Part shown: piece by piece, positions 11,817 through 22,399 of the stretch | Position numbering within the stretch: the first letter of the stretch is position 1 | Layout of the letters: every line of letters begins with the position of its first letter | Source of the DNA: Maratus speciosus | Lineage: Eukaryota; Arthropoda; Arachnida; Araneae; Salticidae | Assembly (NCBI GenBank): GCA_963932465.1 | Contig: OZ010788.1 | Span: 195,240,559-195,304,558, forward strand | Length of the DNA: 64,000 nt | Direction of reading: 5' to 3' | Notes under the pieces: model-generated | The model's input: the letters and a program-made list of their open reading frames with translations, nothing else | Database searches by the model: none | Told to the model about the DNA's origin: nothing | Made by a program: the position numbers and the translations under genes

Positions 11817-12403
11817 CAGCGGTTGCACAAAATAATATGAACACTTGTGAAAAAATAGCACTCGAATGAAACCTCTCGTATACTCCTGTCCTCTAGCGGT
11901 GAAAGGTGCCACCTAGCAGATGAAAAAGTGCACACATCAGTCTGCTACCAGCAGTGACAGAAGTTGGATCCGAAATATATTTCTGTGTTAAAATTGCGTT
12001 ATGGCTGACCTCTCTGATTTCGAAAGAGGCATGATTGTTGGGGTCCGTCTTGCTGGTGCCTCAGTAACGATAACGGCAACCTTTCTAGGTGTTGGGAGAA
12101 GCACATTGTCGACTGTAATGTCAGCAGGTTTGAAACACGGAAAAACATCACCTAAAAAGCTCAACAGTGGTCGAAAGTCGAAGCTGAATGGCAGAGACAG
12201 AAGGGTTTTGAAGCGGATTGCGGCAAAAAAACAAGACAACATCATCCCAAATAACATCCGAGAGGAACACACATCTACAGGAATCAGTTTCATCAAAAAC
12301 TATCTGGCGTGAACTGCATATGGTAAATATTCCAACGGCCTATTAATAACAAAAAGTAAAATTCTCTTTTTACAGGTATTTACATTATTTTGTCCAATCC
12401 CTG
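11817..12403 (+). mobile_element. internally deleted Tc1-like element
   Basis: TA-flanked at 11815-11816 and 12404-12405. The left terminus is CAGCGGTTGCACAAAATAAT and the right terminus on the minus strand is CAGGGATTGGACAAAATAAT, differing at only a few positions. At 587 bp it is far shorter than an autonomous element of about 1.3-1.6 kb. It keeps only the start of the transposase gene, so it is a non-autonomous deletion derivative. Confidence 0.88.
12001..12312 (+). pseudogene. Tc1 transposase N-terminal (DNA-binding) remnant
   Basis: An open frame of 103 codons starts with MADLSDFERGMIVGVRLAG, the typical opening of Tc1-family proteins, and continues through a helix-turn-helix segment ('LGVGRSTLSTVMSAGLKHGK', about 34-53) and a linker 'NSGRKSKLNGRDRRVLKRI' (about 56-74). 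After about residue 95 the frame leaves the family pattern and ends at TGA. The second HTH is incomplete and the whole catalytic domain is missing. It cannot be a transposase. If expressed it would be a short DNA-binding polypeptide, but there is no evidence of expression. The deletion removed roughly two thirds of the gene. Confidence 0.85.
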
Positions 12404-13021
12404 TATATATTTTTTTGCATAGGACATCTGAGGTCGATTTCTAACCTAGTATCTTCATACTTTTTCGATTTTGGTTGCTATTTTTTTTTTGCTGAGAACA
12501 CTTTCAGTTTTAGAACAAGGTTCACAATTATAAGTGTCCTCAGAAAAAAAATACGTTTTTTAATCCATTTGGAAATTCTTTGCAAGCAACAAATTTAAAC
12601 TTAAGAGATATTAAACTGAAAACTAAAATATTAAACAGGAATCAAATGCGTTTCCTGCCATCACATTCCTACATGAGTTAAATCAATATGAGCGTCTTAC
12701 GTTTAATATGTGATGCTTGTGTGTGATTTAACACAACGAACATACTTGAAATAAAAGATACTTAAAAAGGAATAATCCCACTCTATCCTTTTTTTGATGT
12801 CACTAATTCTTGATTTAAACTCACAAGTCTAAGCATCACAAGACTGCATGGAACTAGGGCTTCTTAGTTATTGACGTGTTATGTTAGATGGATTTGGATC
12901 TCAAGGGTTGTACATATTATTTAAGCAACAATCGAACTTAAATGATAATTTAGAACTTGAGCTAAATAACATGGTCTTGTAAGAAAATTATACACAATAC
13001 AATGTGTTTTAAAGAGTGTGT
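12404..13021. other. AT-rich stretch, nothing recognised
   Basis: No gene, terminal repeat or RNA gene seen. Confidence 0.5.
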
Positions 13022-13482
13022 TTGGCTCCGATGGGATACGAACCGCGGATCTCATGATCAGGAGGCGATTACGTTAGCGTCGAGCAAAAGGCCAAGTCAG
13101 TTACTCGCTTTATACTGATCAACTGATCACGTGAGATGAGATCGCTACACACTCCCTCACCAGTGAGAAAGACACCTTGTTGACGTCTAACGAGCGATAT
13201 GCACTCGTGAGTGATGCGCAGTATGCCAGGCTTAGCTTGCTGGAGATGATTTATTTGGTGCTGCCATCTGTTGGTTATGAAAAGAGATGATTGTTATTGA
13301 AGTTTGCGATTTTGCGTGTGTCCGGGTCGGTGAGCGATAGATTGGCGCCGATGGGATACGAACCACGGATCTCATGATCAGGAGGCGAGAACGTTAGCGT
13401 CGAGCAAAAGGTCAAGCTAGTTACTCTAAGCTAGTAACTCGCTTTATACTGATCAATTGATCATGTGAGATGAGATCGCTAT
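13022..13482 (-). repeat. direct pair of tRNA-like repeats
   Basis: The block 13022-13147 recurs at 13342-13482: 'gatgggatacgaacc', 'ggatctcatgatcaggaggc', 'gttagcgtcgagcaaaagg', then 'tgatcacgtgagatgagatc'. Read on the minus strand each copy contains 'ggttcgtatcccatcgg', close to a Pol III B box, with 'tcgcctcctgatcatgaga' upstream where an anticodon arm would be. The second copy carries a small internal 'ctaagctagtaact' duplication. The 194 bp between the copies are moderately GC-rich and unlike anything else here. It could be a tRNA-derived SINE dimer or short terminal direct repeats of an unknown element. The following 300 bp (13483-13788) show nothing. Confidence 0.55.
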
Positions 13483-13788
13483 AGTGTGTTTTCAAGGGAG
13501 AAAATGTAATTTTTATATTCAAAACTTATTAAAATTTCATGGCGGTCTCTATATTTTGCAGAAAATTATTAGGGATATTTGTAATTAATGTCGCTTTCAC
13601 ATGAATTATTTTTAAATACATTTCTTTTGGGTTTCTTAAACAGGAATAAATCTACGTCGTAGAAACCTACGATAAGAAGGATAATTAAAGGTTTCTTTAA
13701 AAAATACATTAAACATACATTTAATGACTAGAGAAAAGGAATTCTGCTTTTTCAGAATTTAGTGTCACCCCCCGGCATTTCCATTACT

Positions 13789-14100
13789 TCATTTTCTTCT
13801 GATGGACTGATGGCTTCTATTATTATGAAACAGCCATTATAAATCAAGCGTTAGATGAAGATGAAAGAGCAGCCCGTAAAAAGTTAGAACTCTGATTTTC
13901 TGGTCAGAATGGGGGAAAAAATGGCCACAAGTTAAAAAAAAAAATAAAAAATAAATAAAATATGGCCATTTTTCCCGCCATTCTGACCAGAAAATCAGAG
14001 TTCTAACTTTTTACGGCTGCTCTTTCATCTTCACCTAACACTTCATTTATAATGGTTGTTTCATAATAATAGAAGCCACCAGTCCATCAGAAGAAAATAA
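13789..14100. repeat. long foldback repeat (arms about 140 bp)
   Basis: The left arm (13789-13928) begins 'attttcttctgatggact' and the right arm (13963-14100) ends with its complement 'agtccatcagaagaaaat'. The arms pair almost throughout, including 'gttagaactctgattttc' and 'gaaaatcagagttctaac'. They are separated by about 35 bp of A-rich spacer. No coding capacity; probably a MITE or foldback element. Confidence 0.82.
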
Positions 14101-15002
14101 CTCGGTTAAGCGGGACTCTACTGCAGTACAAAACTTATTTCAATTTTAAGACTTAAAGCACACGTTTTATTTTCTGTAAAATGACGTCATTCGCATCTGC
14201 TTAAGAATTCCACATGTACGATCTACTCTTAAAAATCCACAGTAAAGCATGCATAGCACATCACTATCGCAAAATAATGCACAAATGCAGCAAAAAGATG
14301 TCGTCATTAAAGAAAATCGACAAAAAAACGGCCATCGAATGATTCATAGATACTTAAAATTAAATATAGTTTATAGTAGCTCCATTGTTTTAACAGAAAT
14401 AATTCGTTATATTTTTTTCAAAATAGCACGTATTTTAATTACATTTTCTTTCAGTTGTTAGGAGAAAATGGCGACAAAAGTACATATTACTATTTTAGAA
14501 CTATTTTTCCTTTACTTTCTACAGAAATAGAGTACTTCCGTAGCCAATATTAAGCAAATGGTTCTAAAAACTACAAAAAAATTAATGTTTCAAAAATAAA
14601 TGGAGATACAGTTTTCAAACAAAATGCATTTAAAAGAACTTTTTTCCCAATACGACGGTATAAAAATCGAAAATGTGAGATGCTTAGAAGTTAAAAAAAT
14701 TGCTATAGCGTATTTAATCGTACTGCTTTGTTTTACGGCTGACTTCTGTAAGGTAACATTTTTTGGAATACACAAAATAAGCTGGGAGAAAGAAATAGCA
14801 TACCGTACCGGGAGCTAAAAAAGGTCATTAATTTTGAGTAACGCTAATAGATGAGAAATGGATAAACAAAGACACATATATTCCATATGTCTATCTTAAT
14901 GAAATTTATCGAAAACCATCTGGAAAATATTCAAACAATAAAAAATGTTTCGGTAAAGTAGATTAAACAATAATAAGTACGCATATTCATAGTGTCATAA
15001 AA
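14101..15002. other. AT-rich stretch, nothing recognised
   Basis: Short frames of 70 and 72 codons on the plus strand show no known motif. No element ends seen. Confidence 0.45.
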
Positions 15003-15320
15003 TGGACTGACTTTTTTAAAAATTCCATAACTTCCAAATGGTGACAGCTATTAAAAAAATTCTTGCAAGAGGTAAGATGTCAGGAGTTTTTACACTGCGA
15101 TTCTCTGTCTTAGTTTTAAACAGCAACAATAGATGGCGTTGCAAGCTGAAGGCACTCAATCGAGAGCCAAAACCGAAATCAGTAATCATTGATGAGAACA
15201 AAGGAGGTTAAACGTATGGAGTGAAGTAAGTCTCATTTGCCTATGCAATCTTGTTCTTAGAGCCCGAGTCTGAAATCAGTCAGAATAATAGCCTCTCCAT
15301 ATGTTTAACCTCCTACATTC
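15003..15320 (+). repeat. dispersed repeat family R2, copy 1
   Basis: Shares with 22912-23160 and, inverted, 24918-25165 the ordered blocks 'ggactgact', 'aattcttgca', 'gtcaggagttttt', 'gcgttgcaagc' and 'aaacgtatggagtg'. The region also has a second 'ccatatgtttaacctcc' block (about 15298) inverted relative to 'ggaggttaaacgtatgg' (about 15203), suggesting a foldback. No coding capacity. Confidence 0.6.
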
Positions 15321-16647
15321 ACATCAATGCTGTGTGATATACACATATCAATAGAGTTTAATAAACATTCCTTAAAAAAGCAGCAATAAATAAGTAAATA
15401 AATCTTATATGATTTATACATATTTTTTCAGCTTTTTACTCGCTAATATTAATAGGCAGGAACTGCAGGAATTAGAGATTGAAGCTGCCATTCACATTCT
15501 TCTGTAGAAGTAGATTTATTAAAAATTATTTTGAACAATAAATATAAATAAACAGACAAATAAAAACAATATTAACGTGTTTTTGAAAACTAACTCCAGT
15601 TTATCACATTTTTAAATTCAAAGCGCATGGATATGTGTTTCGACATAAAAGATATTGTTTTTTAACGTTTAACTATATTTAAAAAGTGCATCAGTTAAAA
15701 ATTATAAATGAAAAAAAATTAAACCTGTGGCTGTACGATCCATGAAGGATCAGGGACTATAGTGCCCAACTCTGCTTATTTGATTCTGGGCCTCGAGGTG
15801 CTATGCAGCATGTGCGCCGGCCAGGTGCTCAATTCAATGCCAGACCCTCGGTGTTTACTTTCCAAGCAAGCTTGGTACTCAATTTTATCGTCCCCGAAGG
15901 GATGAAAGGTAAATTAAAAAAAAAAAAAAACCGTCTAGGGAAAATTTTACTTGATGACTTGGAAATTTTACATGACTTTTTTTGTTCGCTTTCGCAAATG
16001 AGCAAAATTAGGCTGACCATTTCAATGTCGAATTAAAGAAAAATTCGTAACGGACATTCTTTAAAAAGAACAGACAATGGGATCCTAAAGAGAGAAAATA
16101 TTAAGCTTTCGAATAGATAGCGTAACAATATCAGTTTAAGTTTCAAGGACTGGAATGTCAAACTAAACTAAAATACTAATTGAATTCTTCATAAACGCTG
16201 GATACGTAATTACATATCGCTTAGCTGCAAGAAAAGTGAGACATCTCGCAAAAATTCATTTTGCGTTTTATTCCACAAATACGTCTGTCATAGGTGTGTC
16301 TTTCTACACAAAATGTTTCATAAGTGTAGTTATACGTAAAATCACTTTATTACGCTATTTGCCCATTCGTGACCACAGAAGAAGGGTGGATTGTGTGGGG
16401 GAGTTAAATTTATCCAACCCTCCAAACCTCATCCTATGTCTTCATTCTTAAGGGTTTTACCCTTTTATGCACGTTTTTACTCCTCCATGCAGAGCTAAGT
16501 GCTGTAATTTCATGTCACAGAAAAATCATGCAAATTTTCCTTTTGCCTCTCCTGTGAAATTTACTTTTGTCGAGATGCGTCACCTTTCTTGCGGGTGAGC
16601 GATATGGTTAATTAAAAATATAATTTTTCCAAAATTGTTTATGAATA
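15321..16647. other. unassigned region with a GC-richer block
   Basis: Mostly AT-rich. The segment about 15725-15910 is clearly richer in G+C ('ctcgaggtgctatgcagcat', 'gtgcgccggccaggtgctca') and may be a SINE or a fragment of a dispersed repeat; I could not classify it. Short frames crossing it (77, 71 codons) carry no recognised domain. Confidence 0.4.
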
Positions 16648-16833
16648 CACAGTGCATTCAAAAAGTTCCAGGCCTCTCACTCGTAAAAAAACCCAGATGG
16701 GACTCTCTCTGCGAAACTGGCGGGATGATCGATCAACGACCTTCAGCCATGCGTATCAAGTGGTTGCATTTATTTACGTGCATTACCGACTTGGTAGGGT
16801 TCATTTCCGTAAAGCGTGTGTGCGCATCATTGT

Positions 16834-17360
16834 CATAAAAAAAGAACAACGAACGCACATCAAATTAAGTATTAAATTTGGAAAATCGGCTACAAAAACG
16901 TACAAAATGATTAAATCTGATTATGGTGACAATGCTATGAGTCGTTCGCGAGTATTTGAGTGGTTTTCGAGGTTTCAAGCTGGGAGAGAGTCGACCGAAG
17001 ACGGTGAGAGATCTGGTCGTCCATGTTCAATTCGAAATGAGAAAAATGTTCAGCGTGGGCGAACGTTCATGACATCAGACTGCCCACTGTGAATAATGCA
17101 TTCTAAAACGACGTCTTGCATCAGCTTTTGAAATGAATGTGGCGTGTGAGGTTCGATTTTCTGGACAGTGGAATTTGGTGCCTGTTGCACGACAACGCAC
17201 CGGCTCACAAGTCCATCACTGTGGAACAAGTTTTGGCACGAAAGCAGGTTGTGCGCATCAATCACACACCCTAGTCACCAGATCCGTTCCCCTTGGACTA
17301 CATTTTATTTCTCAAGTTCAGATTGAACATGAAGGGACAGCGGTACGAATCGATATATGA
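16834..17360 (+). pseudogene. mariner transposase pseudogene (DD34D remnant)
   Basis: The N-terminal part is readable at about 16840-17050: 'KEQRTHIKLSIKFGKSATKT' followed by 'SRVFEWFSRFQAGRES' and 'RSGRPCSIRNEKNV', the helix-turn-helix and linker of mariner transposases. The frame then breaks, and a deletion removes the segment with the first catalytic aspartate. A second block at about 17182-17310 reads 'LLHDNAPAHKS' and, after one stop codon, 'SPDPFPLDYILF'. The aspartate at 17191-17193 and that at 17296-17298 are separated by 34 codons, the DD34D spacing. A 19-bp minisatellite then interrupts the 3' coding part. It cannot make active transposase. Confidence 0.85.
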
Positions 17361-17366
17361 CACTGA

Positions 17367-17497
17367 GACATCAGAACTCAATATTAGGCATCAGAACTCG
17401 ATTGCGACACCAGAACTTGATTTTGACATCAAAACTCGATTGTGACATCAAAACTCGATTGTGACAACAGAACTCGATTGTGACAACAGAACTCAAC
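17367..17497 (+). repeat. 19-bp minisatellite inside the mariner gene
   Basis: About seven copies of 'gacatcagaactcgattgt' with period 19 (unit starts at 17367, 17387, 17406, 17425, 17444, 17463, 17482). Because 19 is not a multiple of three, each added unit shifts the old reading frame. The first unit overlaps codons still in register with the transposase ('gacactgagacatcagaa'), so the array grew from coding sequence. Confidence 0.85.
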
Positions 17498-17797
17498 AGT
17501 ATTGGAGAAGAGGAGTTCTAGAATGAGTTTATGAACCTGTACACTCGTTCAAAGCGTTGTATTGAATTGGGAGGAAACTACGTAGAAGCTTAATATCAAA
17601 TGTAAGTATAACCTCTGTGTTATATGGCCTCTGTGCGATCAATCCTGGAAATTTTTGAATGTATTGTGTATAATTACGTGTCAACGTTTCTTGGAGTTTG
17701 CATTACCTGCGAGTTATTCTATGTAGCTTATTCGCATATCAGACCAGATGTCATAATCATTATGGTTTCTGGGTGAATTACGTGTCTGCCAGATTTG

Positions 17798-17871
17798 TCC
17801 GGGATAGCTCAGTTGGTAGAGCATTGGTGGCTTCAGACAAAAGGTCTCTGGTTCGAATCTTTGCCTGAGTA
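17798..17871 (+). tRNA. tRNA-like sequence (pseudogene or SINE head)
   Basis: 'TAGCTCAGTTGG' at 17805-17816 is a perfect Pol III A box and pairs as a D arm (GCTC/GAGC). 'GGTTCGAATCT' at 17850-17860 is a B box with one deviation. The presumed anticodon stem and the T and acceptor stems pair poorly, so no anticodon can be assigned. 'ctgggtga' at 17770 and 'tcacccag' at 17876 flank it as a small inverted repeat. Most likely a tRNA pseudogene or the 5' part of a tRNA-derived SINE. Confidence 0.45.
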
Positions 17872-18460
17872 CTTTTTCACCCAGTTCGGAAGAAATACAA
17901 CTTTAATTAATCATGTGTGACAGAATTCTTATTGCTCCATGGACGCTGCGCCGAAAGAACGAAATCCAAGGAAGGGCAAGATTTTGGAAGAGATGTGCCA
18001 ATGGAGAATATAGACATGTTTTTAAAAAAGGAGAACATAAACATGAAAATGAACTAAACTAAGGAGTTTTTAATCAAAACATCCGTCTAAGACAATTTAA
18101 AAACTTATTAACATAAAAAGCATCACGGAAATATAACAAACAAAGACTACTAAAAATCCAAAAGTAAACTTTTACCGGCTTTTTTAGAAAAAAAAAAGAA
18201 TCAAAACAATCCATTCTACTTTTCCCCAGGAGGACTCTGCCCCACCTCTTTCAGATAATTTTTAAGTTAACACATCTTCTACCGGGGATTCAGAGGAAGG
18301 GCAAGCGCTCTTCACCAGACAAAAAATCTCCTTTCTCTTAGAGTTTAATTATTTCAAGTTAAAAATAATAGATTGCATTAGTTAAAAAAAATATATATCG
18401 AAGAAAATGAAAGTATAATTAATTGAATTTCAATATTTCCCGTAGGGGCACCGTTTGCAC
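17872..18460. other. AT-rich stretch, nothing coding
   Basis: A somewhat GC-richer patch at about 18225-18320 ('ccccaggaggactctgcccc') is unassigned. No gene seen. Confidence 0.4.
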
Positions 18461-18462
18461 CG

Positions 18463-18632
18463 TTTCACTGTGCAGGGTCCGAGAATCCTGCAGACCTGCT
18501 GACAAGAGGTGAAAAATCAAAGTCTTATTCAGAATCACAAATGGTGGACTGGTCCAGAGTTTCTGAAGGACTCATTAGATATGTGTAATAATGAACAATC
18601 ACTAGTAGTTCCAGATCCCTGCTCACTAAATT
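18463..18632 (+). pseudogene. BEL/Pao pol fragment (RNase H end)
   Basis: Codons from 18463 read 'FHCAGSENPADLLTRG', matching the conserved 'NPADLLTRG' segment of the BEL/Pao RNase H region; the better copy is in the element at 44502-50694 (residues 332-347 of its pol frame). After one frameshift the sequence continues 'KWWTGPEFLKDSLD', the expected following segment. Only about 55 codons survive, with no LTR nearby, so this is a decayed scrap of a different and older BEL/Pao copy. Confidence 0.72.
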
Positions 18633-18837
18633 AAAATTTAGTGGTTACCATATTGCAACAAGTGGTTTTCTTGTAATATATTTATTGATTTAAATTATGT
18701 TTTTTGAGCGACAGAGTTCATTCATTTCAGTTACTGAAAAAAAAAGGTCATGCCATTAAATTCAGAAATATTAATTTAAAAATACAATACGTTATTGACA
18801 TATAAAATTAAAGTAGTATGTTATAGCAATCACAAAA
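18633..18837. other. AT-rich spacer
   Basis: Nothing recognised between the BEL/Pao scrap and the next element. Confidence 0.5.
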
Positions 18838-19664
18838 CATTCTTCTATATTAATCAAATCGTCTGAAATCAAAATTAAATGACAATCTATTTATTCTTGA
18901 GATATAGCTTTCGCGGAAATCGCCAAAATCCGTCATAACCGTTGCGATAACTGTTGGGCGGTATCCATCCGAAAGTAATAGCGATCTATTTATGTCAAGG
19001 TAAAATAGAATATATATAACATGAAGTTTGCTGAAATTTCGTGCTTTAGTTCTTGAAATATAGCTATCGCGGAAATCATGAAAAATGCAGGATAGCAACG
19101 CCACCTGTTAATCGATTATACTAAAACCTAATCAGTGACTATTAACACGTTGAATGTCAGGTCTATTTTTTGTGTCTTTCCGTTTGCGCCATGAAATAAG
19201 ATTCTCGTTACACAATCTATGAATGTCAGTGACCGATGACTGACGTGACCTAAACGGAAAGTTCAGTGTAAGTCACCGGTGACTGACGTGGCACTCAACG
19301 TGTTAACGTCAAGACCTAACAGAGTATGAAGTTTGCTGAAATTCCATGCATTAGTTCTTGAGATATAGCTATCGCGGAAATCACGAAAAATGTATCGTAG
19401 TAGCGCCACTTGTTTCAGGATTTACACCCAAGATAATCAGCAGCAATTTATGTCCAGGTATAACTTAATCTGAAGTTTGACTAAATTCTGAGCATTATTT
19501 CTTGAAATAAGAGTGCCCACAAAATTTATGTCACATACAGAATTACGGACAGACTTTTCTAAAAACTGACAAATTGTGTTCAGGACCTTTTATAAATCCG
19601 TCGACAACCAGAAGTCGACATTTTTCAGGAATCTAATACTTTCTTCTTGTAAAGAAAAAGAAAA
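18838..19664 (-). mobile_element. HINE-like element C, interrupted
   Basis: Reverse-strand member of the minisatellite family. Units are marked by 'tcttgagatatagctatcgcggaaatc' (broken here: 'agttcttgagatatagcta', 'tcgcggaaatcacgaaaaat') and 'agcaacgccacctgtt' at about 19093 and 'gtagcgccacttgttt' at about 19398. The right end has the family terminal block 'ccagaagtcgacattttt' and 'tactttcttcttgtaaag'. The left part ('cttctatattaatc', 'aaaattaaatgacaat') matches the corresponding part of element E. A piggyBac-type MITE (19146-19302) is inserted in it. Confidence 0.6.
19146..19302. mobile_element. piggyBac-type MITE with TTAA duplication
   Basis: A 157-bp palindromic insert flanked by TTAA at 19142-19145 and 19303-19306. 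Its ends are CACGTTGA and TCAACGTG, followed inward by TGTCAGG- and GTGAC-type repeats. Removing the insert and one TTAA leaves continuous HINE sequence. TTAA targets are the signature of piggyBac-superfamily transposition. No coding capacity. Confidence 0.85.
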
Positions 19665-19759
19665 TAAAAATTCTCAACTATTACAAAGGATTTTGAGAAA
19701 GTCAATCACTATCTTCATCTTCTTCTTCTTTTTAAAAATGATAAAAAAAGAAATATAAA

Positions 19760-20163
19760 GAAATTTTCTCCCAGAAGATATAAACATCTTTGAAAAATAG
19801 TTTGTATTAGGTGAACGTATTTTTCACGGTGGGAAAAAAATCGATATAATTCTTCACATAGTTTACCACTGAGGAATTTTGGCGGGTAGGTTTATTGTCA
19901 TACTTTCTTCCGTTTTTCTGGAAAAATTATATTTGAAGAAGTAGCTTTTCCGAAATTTTACTAATATAAGAATTTTTTTGTTTTTATTTGATTAGTATGT
20001 AATGTATAAGTTTTTGTTTTCTTCAAAGTTATTATTTTTAAAATTTCGATACCGTAACAAATTTATAGAAATTAATGTTCTGACGAAACCTTTAGTAACT
20101 GTTTATTTTTATAAAAACCAATATAATAAAACTTTGAATCTTTCATCGAATTTTAATTTGATT
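19760..20163 (+). repeat. dispersed repeat family R1, copy 1
   Basis: Diverged copy of a repeat also at 22400-22850, 30180-30610, 35700-36180 and 36380-36945. Shared ordered blocks are a 'tagtttgtaataggtaaaag' type motif, 'tttattgtcatactttc', 'atgtttgaagaagtagctttt' (split here: 'atatttgaagaagtagct'), and 'ataaaaaccaatataataaa' then 'actttga'. No coding capacity; class unknown. Confidence 0.7.
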
Positions 20164-20168
20164 GCTAC

Positions 20169-20640
20169 TTTCTTCTACCTTCAATAGAAGAAAGTATTGT
20201 AAACGAAATTTTTTTTCGGCTTCAGGTTCACGATGGATTTACACGTTAAGGGTCAGAGATCTTTCAAAACATGTTTATACCAAATTTCTGTCTGTCCGTG
20301 TGTCGATATTGTACCATCGAAAAGTGTATGAAGTTATTCACATGATTGAACTAATTTTTCTGTGTATATTTTTGGCTATAGCCAGCAGGTCCTCCTTCAA
20401 TTTGGAAATATTCCGCTGTGCAGTAATAGTGATTTTTATGCCATTTTCATTATTGTACCCTCGAAACGTGTAGGAAGTTATACGTATAATTGAACCAATT
20501 TTTATGTGCATGTTTTCGGCTATGGCCAGCAGGCCCGCCTTGAATTTAGAAATATTCCAACGGATGGAGGCGCTGTAATAGCGATTTTTGTATTATTTTT
20601 TCGATTTTTTGTAGTTTTATTGTACATCGGCGGCTCGCAG
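20169..20640 (+). mobile_element. HINE-like element D, truncated
   Basis: Begins ACTTTCTTCTACCTTCAATA with hairpin partner 'agaagaaagta', then 'tttttcggcttcaggttc', as in element F. Two units follow, marked by 'tggctatagccagcaggtcc' and 'tggctatggccagcaggccc', each with a 'gcgctgtaatagcgat'-like block. The CTAG terminus is not seen. This copy belongs with element F to a second minisatellite subtype. Confidence 0.6.
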
Positions 20641-21465
20641 AGGAAGGAAACTTCGCATCCTGCTAATCCAACACCCTGCATCCATTCGAAAACAGCTGAT
20701 GTACAACAGAATAACGAAAAACTATTGATTCTAATAAATATCATAATCAAGATTAACTCGTTTTTACATTGATTAATTGACTGTAGCAGAAATTTAAGAA
20801 GAAAGTCACCGTTGGTATCGTATTGAACTAATAATATTGAAGTATTATCATTTGTGCCTATTTTTTGAAATGTCAAGATGGATGAGATATAAGAAAGTAC
20901 TGGGATTAGTACATCGAATTAGTTTAATGGTATTTTTGTTTTTCATATAACTAGAAGAAAAAGCTAGAATTAATTGTTATATAGTTTCTGTTTCCATGAA
21001 AACTCATTTGAAAAATTAATGACTTAATGAAAAATTAAGTAATTTTCAAATAACAACGTTTAATCTGAAACGGTATGAGTATAATAAATATTAATTGATG
21101 TTATAACAAAATAACTTTGAAATTTAACGAAGGAAATCCTTCCCTCTCTCAGAACACCAGTAAAACTTAGCCTATATTTTGAACAGCAATTAATAGATTA
21201 ATTGCCCCTGTGATTATTTCGTGCCTTTTTTAAAAATTAAAATATCTGCAATGAAAATATAAATTCAGTCCTATTTAAAATTACGAGAAATCTAGTTAGC
21301 TAAATCCGAAATTACAATCACCTGTAAAATAAAACAATAAATAATTTTTTTTTTAATTTTATTAATTTTAGTTGTTTTGTATTGATTTGACTACGTAAAA
21401 CAAAAGGTATATTTTTTTCAGAATACTTTTCAGAGTGATCACAAAAGGTTAACATTACAATAAAA
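20641..21465. other. repeat-derived AT-rich stretch
   Basis: Parts around 21060-21340 resemble sequence following the R1 copy at 30720-30900 ('aataaatattaatt', 'aaaataactttgaaattta'), so this is probably the decayed remainder of a longer R1-type repeat. No gene. Confidence 0.4.
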
Positions 21466-21469
21466 GATC

Positions 21470-22240
21470 AACTGAAAATTCGATTTCGTTTTCGTTTTCG
21501 GCCCAAAATCTGAGTTTCGCCGAAAATTCGTTTTCGGCGAAAATGCTGCCGAGAATTTGGCTGGACCGAAACTATCTGTATTCCAAAATTCTCGGTTCTT
21601 CTTTCGAAAAGTTTCAACATCACTCATTGATTTGAGCTGTATCGGCTCAAATGAGACATTCTTTATTGCTATGAACTTCACTCGTTCACTGTTTATAATT
21701 ATTAGTCATGACTGACTCAAGACGTGAGTGCAAATTATAAAGCATTTTTGATTAAGCTTTGAAGACGCTTTTCACGTGCTCATTAAAAGCTGCAGACTTA
21801 AAATAATGCAAAATTTTTAGTTTGAAACCGCAGAAGTGTTTCGAATATTCTTTAAGAAAGTTCTAGTAGAAAATATGATCATTTACAAAAATCATTATAA
21901 AAGATAAATCGAGATATGTATATCTAAAACTTTTTTAATTTGATGAAATTAATATAACTAGGAAATCATTCTGTGTCGTTGATGAATTAAATATTTTATT
22001 TTATATGAAAATAAAAAGTTTTGGTTAGAGGCACAAAGAGCACACTTGGGCCACATGTATAATTATTATAAAAAATTTGCATATTTAATAAACACGTATA
22101 ATTAATTAATAATTATTTATATTTATGTATGCATTAATTACTTAAAAATTTTTTTGAGCATTTTCGTTTTCGGCCGAAAATAGGAAGAGTACCGAAATTT
22201 GATTTTGTTTTCATTTTCGGTCTTAAAAATGCGTTTAGGT
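21470..22240. repeat. region bounded by CGTTTTCGG-rich direct repeats
   Basis: 'gatttcgttttcgttttcgg' at about 21481 and 'gattttgttttcattttcgg' at about 22201 are diverged direct repeats, with further 'gaaaattcgttttcggcg' and 'cgttttcggccgaaaata' blocks just inside. They could be ends of an old element. Class unassigned; no coding frame supported. Confidence 0.35.
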
Positions 22241-22399
22241 CGACCTTTAATTATAATTTTGTTTAATTTAAATATTTCGATAATTTATATCATTTGAGAT
22301 TAATTTTTCAACATAAAGTAGAGTAAATAAACAAAAGAATCTTCTCTATTTAGAAATTATTTTCAGAATGTCAAACAGTCAACATTAATCCTTTTTCGG

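Larger units (their letters stand above)
16648..17668 (+). mobile_element. decayed mariner element
   Basis: TA-flanked (16646-16647 and 17669-17670). The left end is CACAGTGCATTCAAAAAGTT and continues CCAGG. The right end on the minus strand is CACAATACATTCAAAAATTT, also followed by CCAGG. Both have the form expected of mariner termini. The length of 1021 bp is shorter than the usual 1.3 kb, and the missing piece corresponds to the middle of the transposase gene. Confidence 0.85.

Noticed and set aside
11988..12296. 102-codon minus-strand frame
   Set aside because: Shadow of the Tc1 N-terminal remnant on the plus strand.
13022..13482. Calling the repeated blocks genuine tRNA genes
   Set aside because: B-box-like motif only; D, anticodon and acceptor stems do not fold acceptably by eye.
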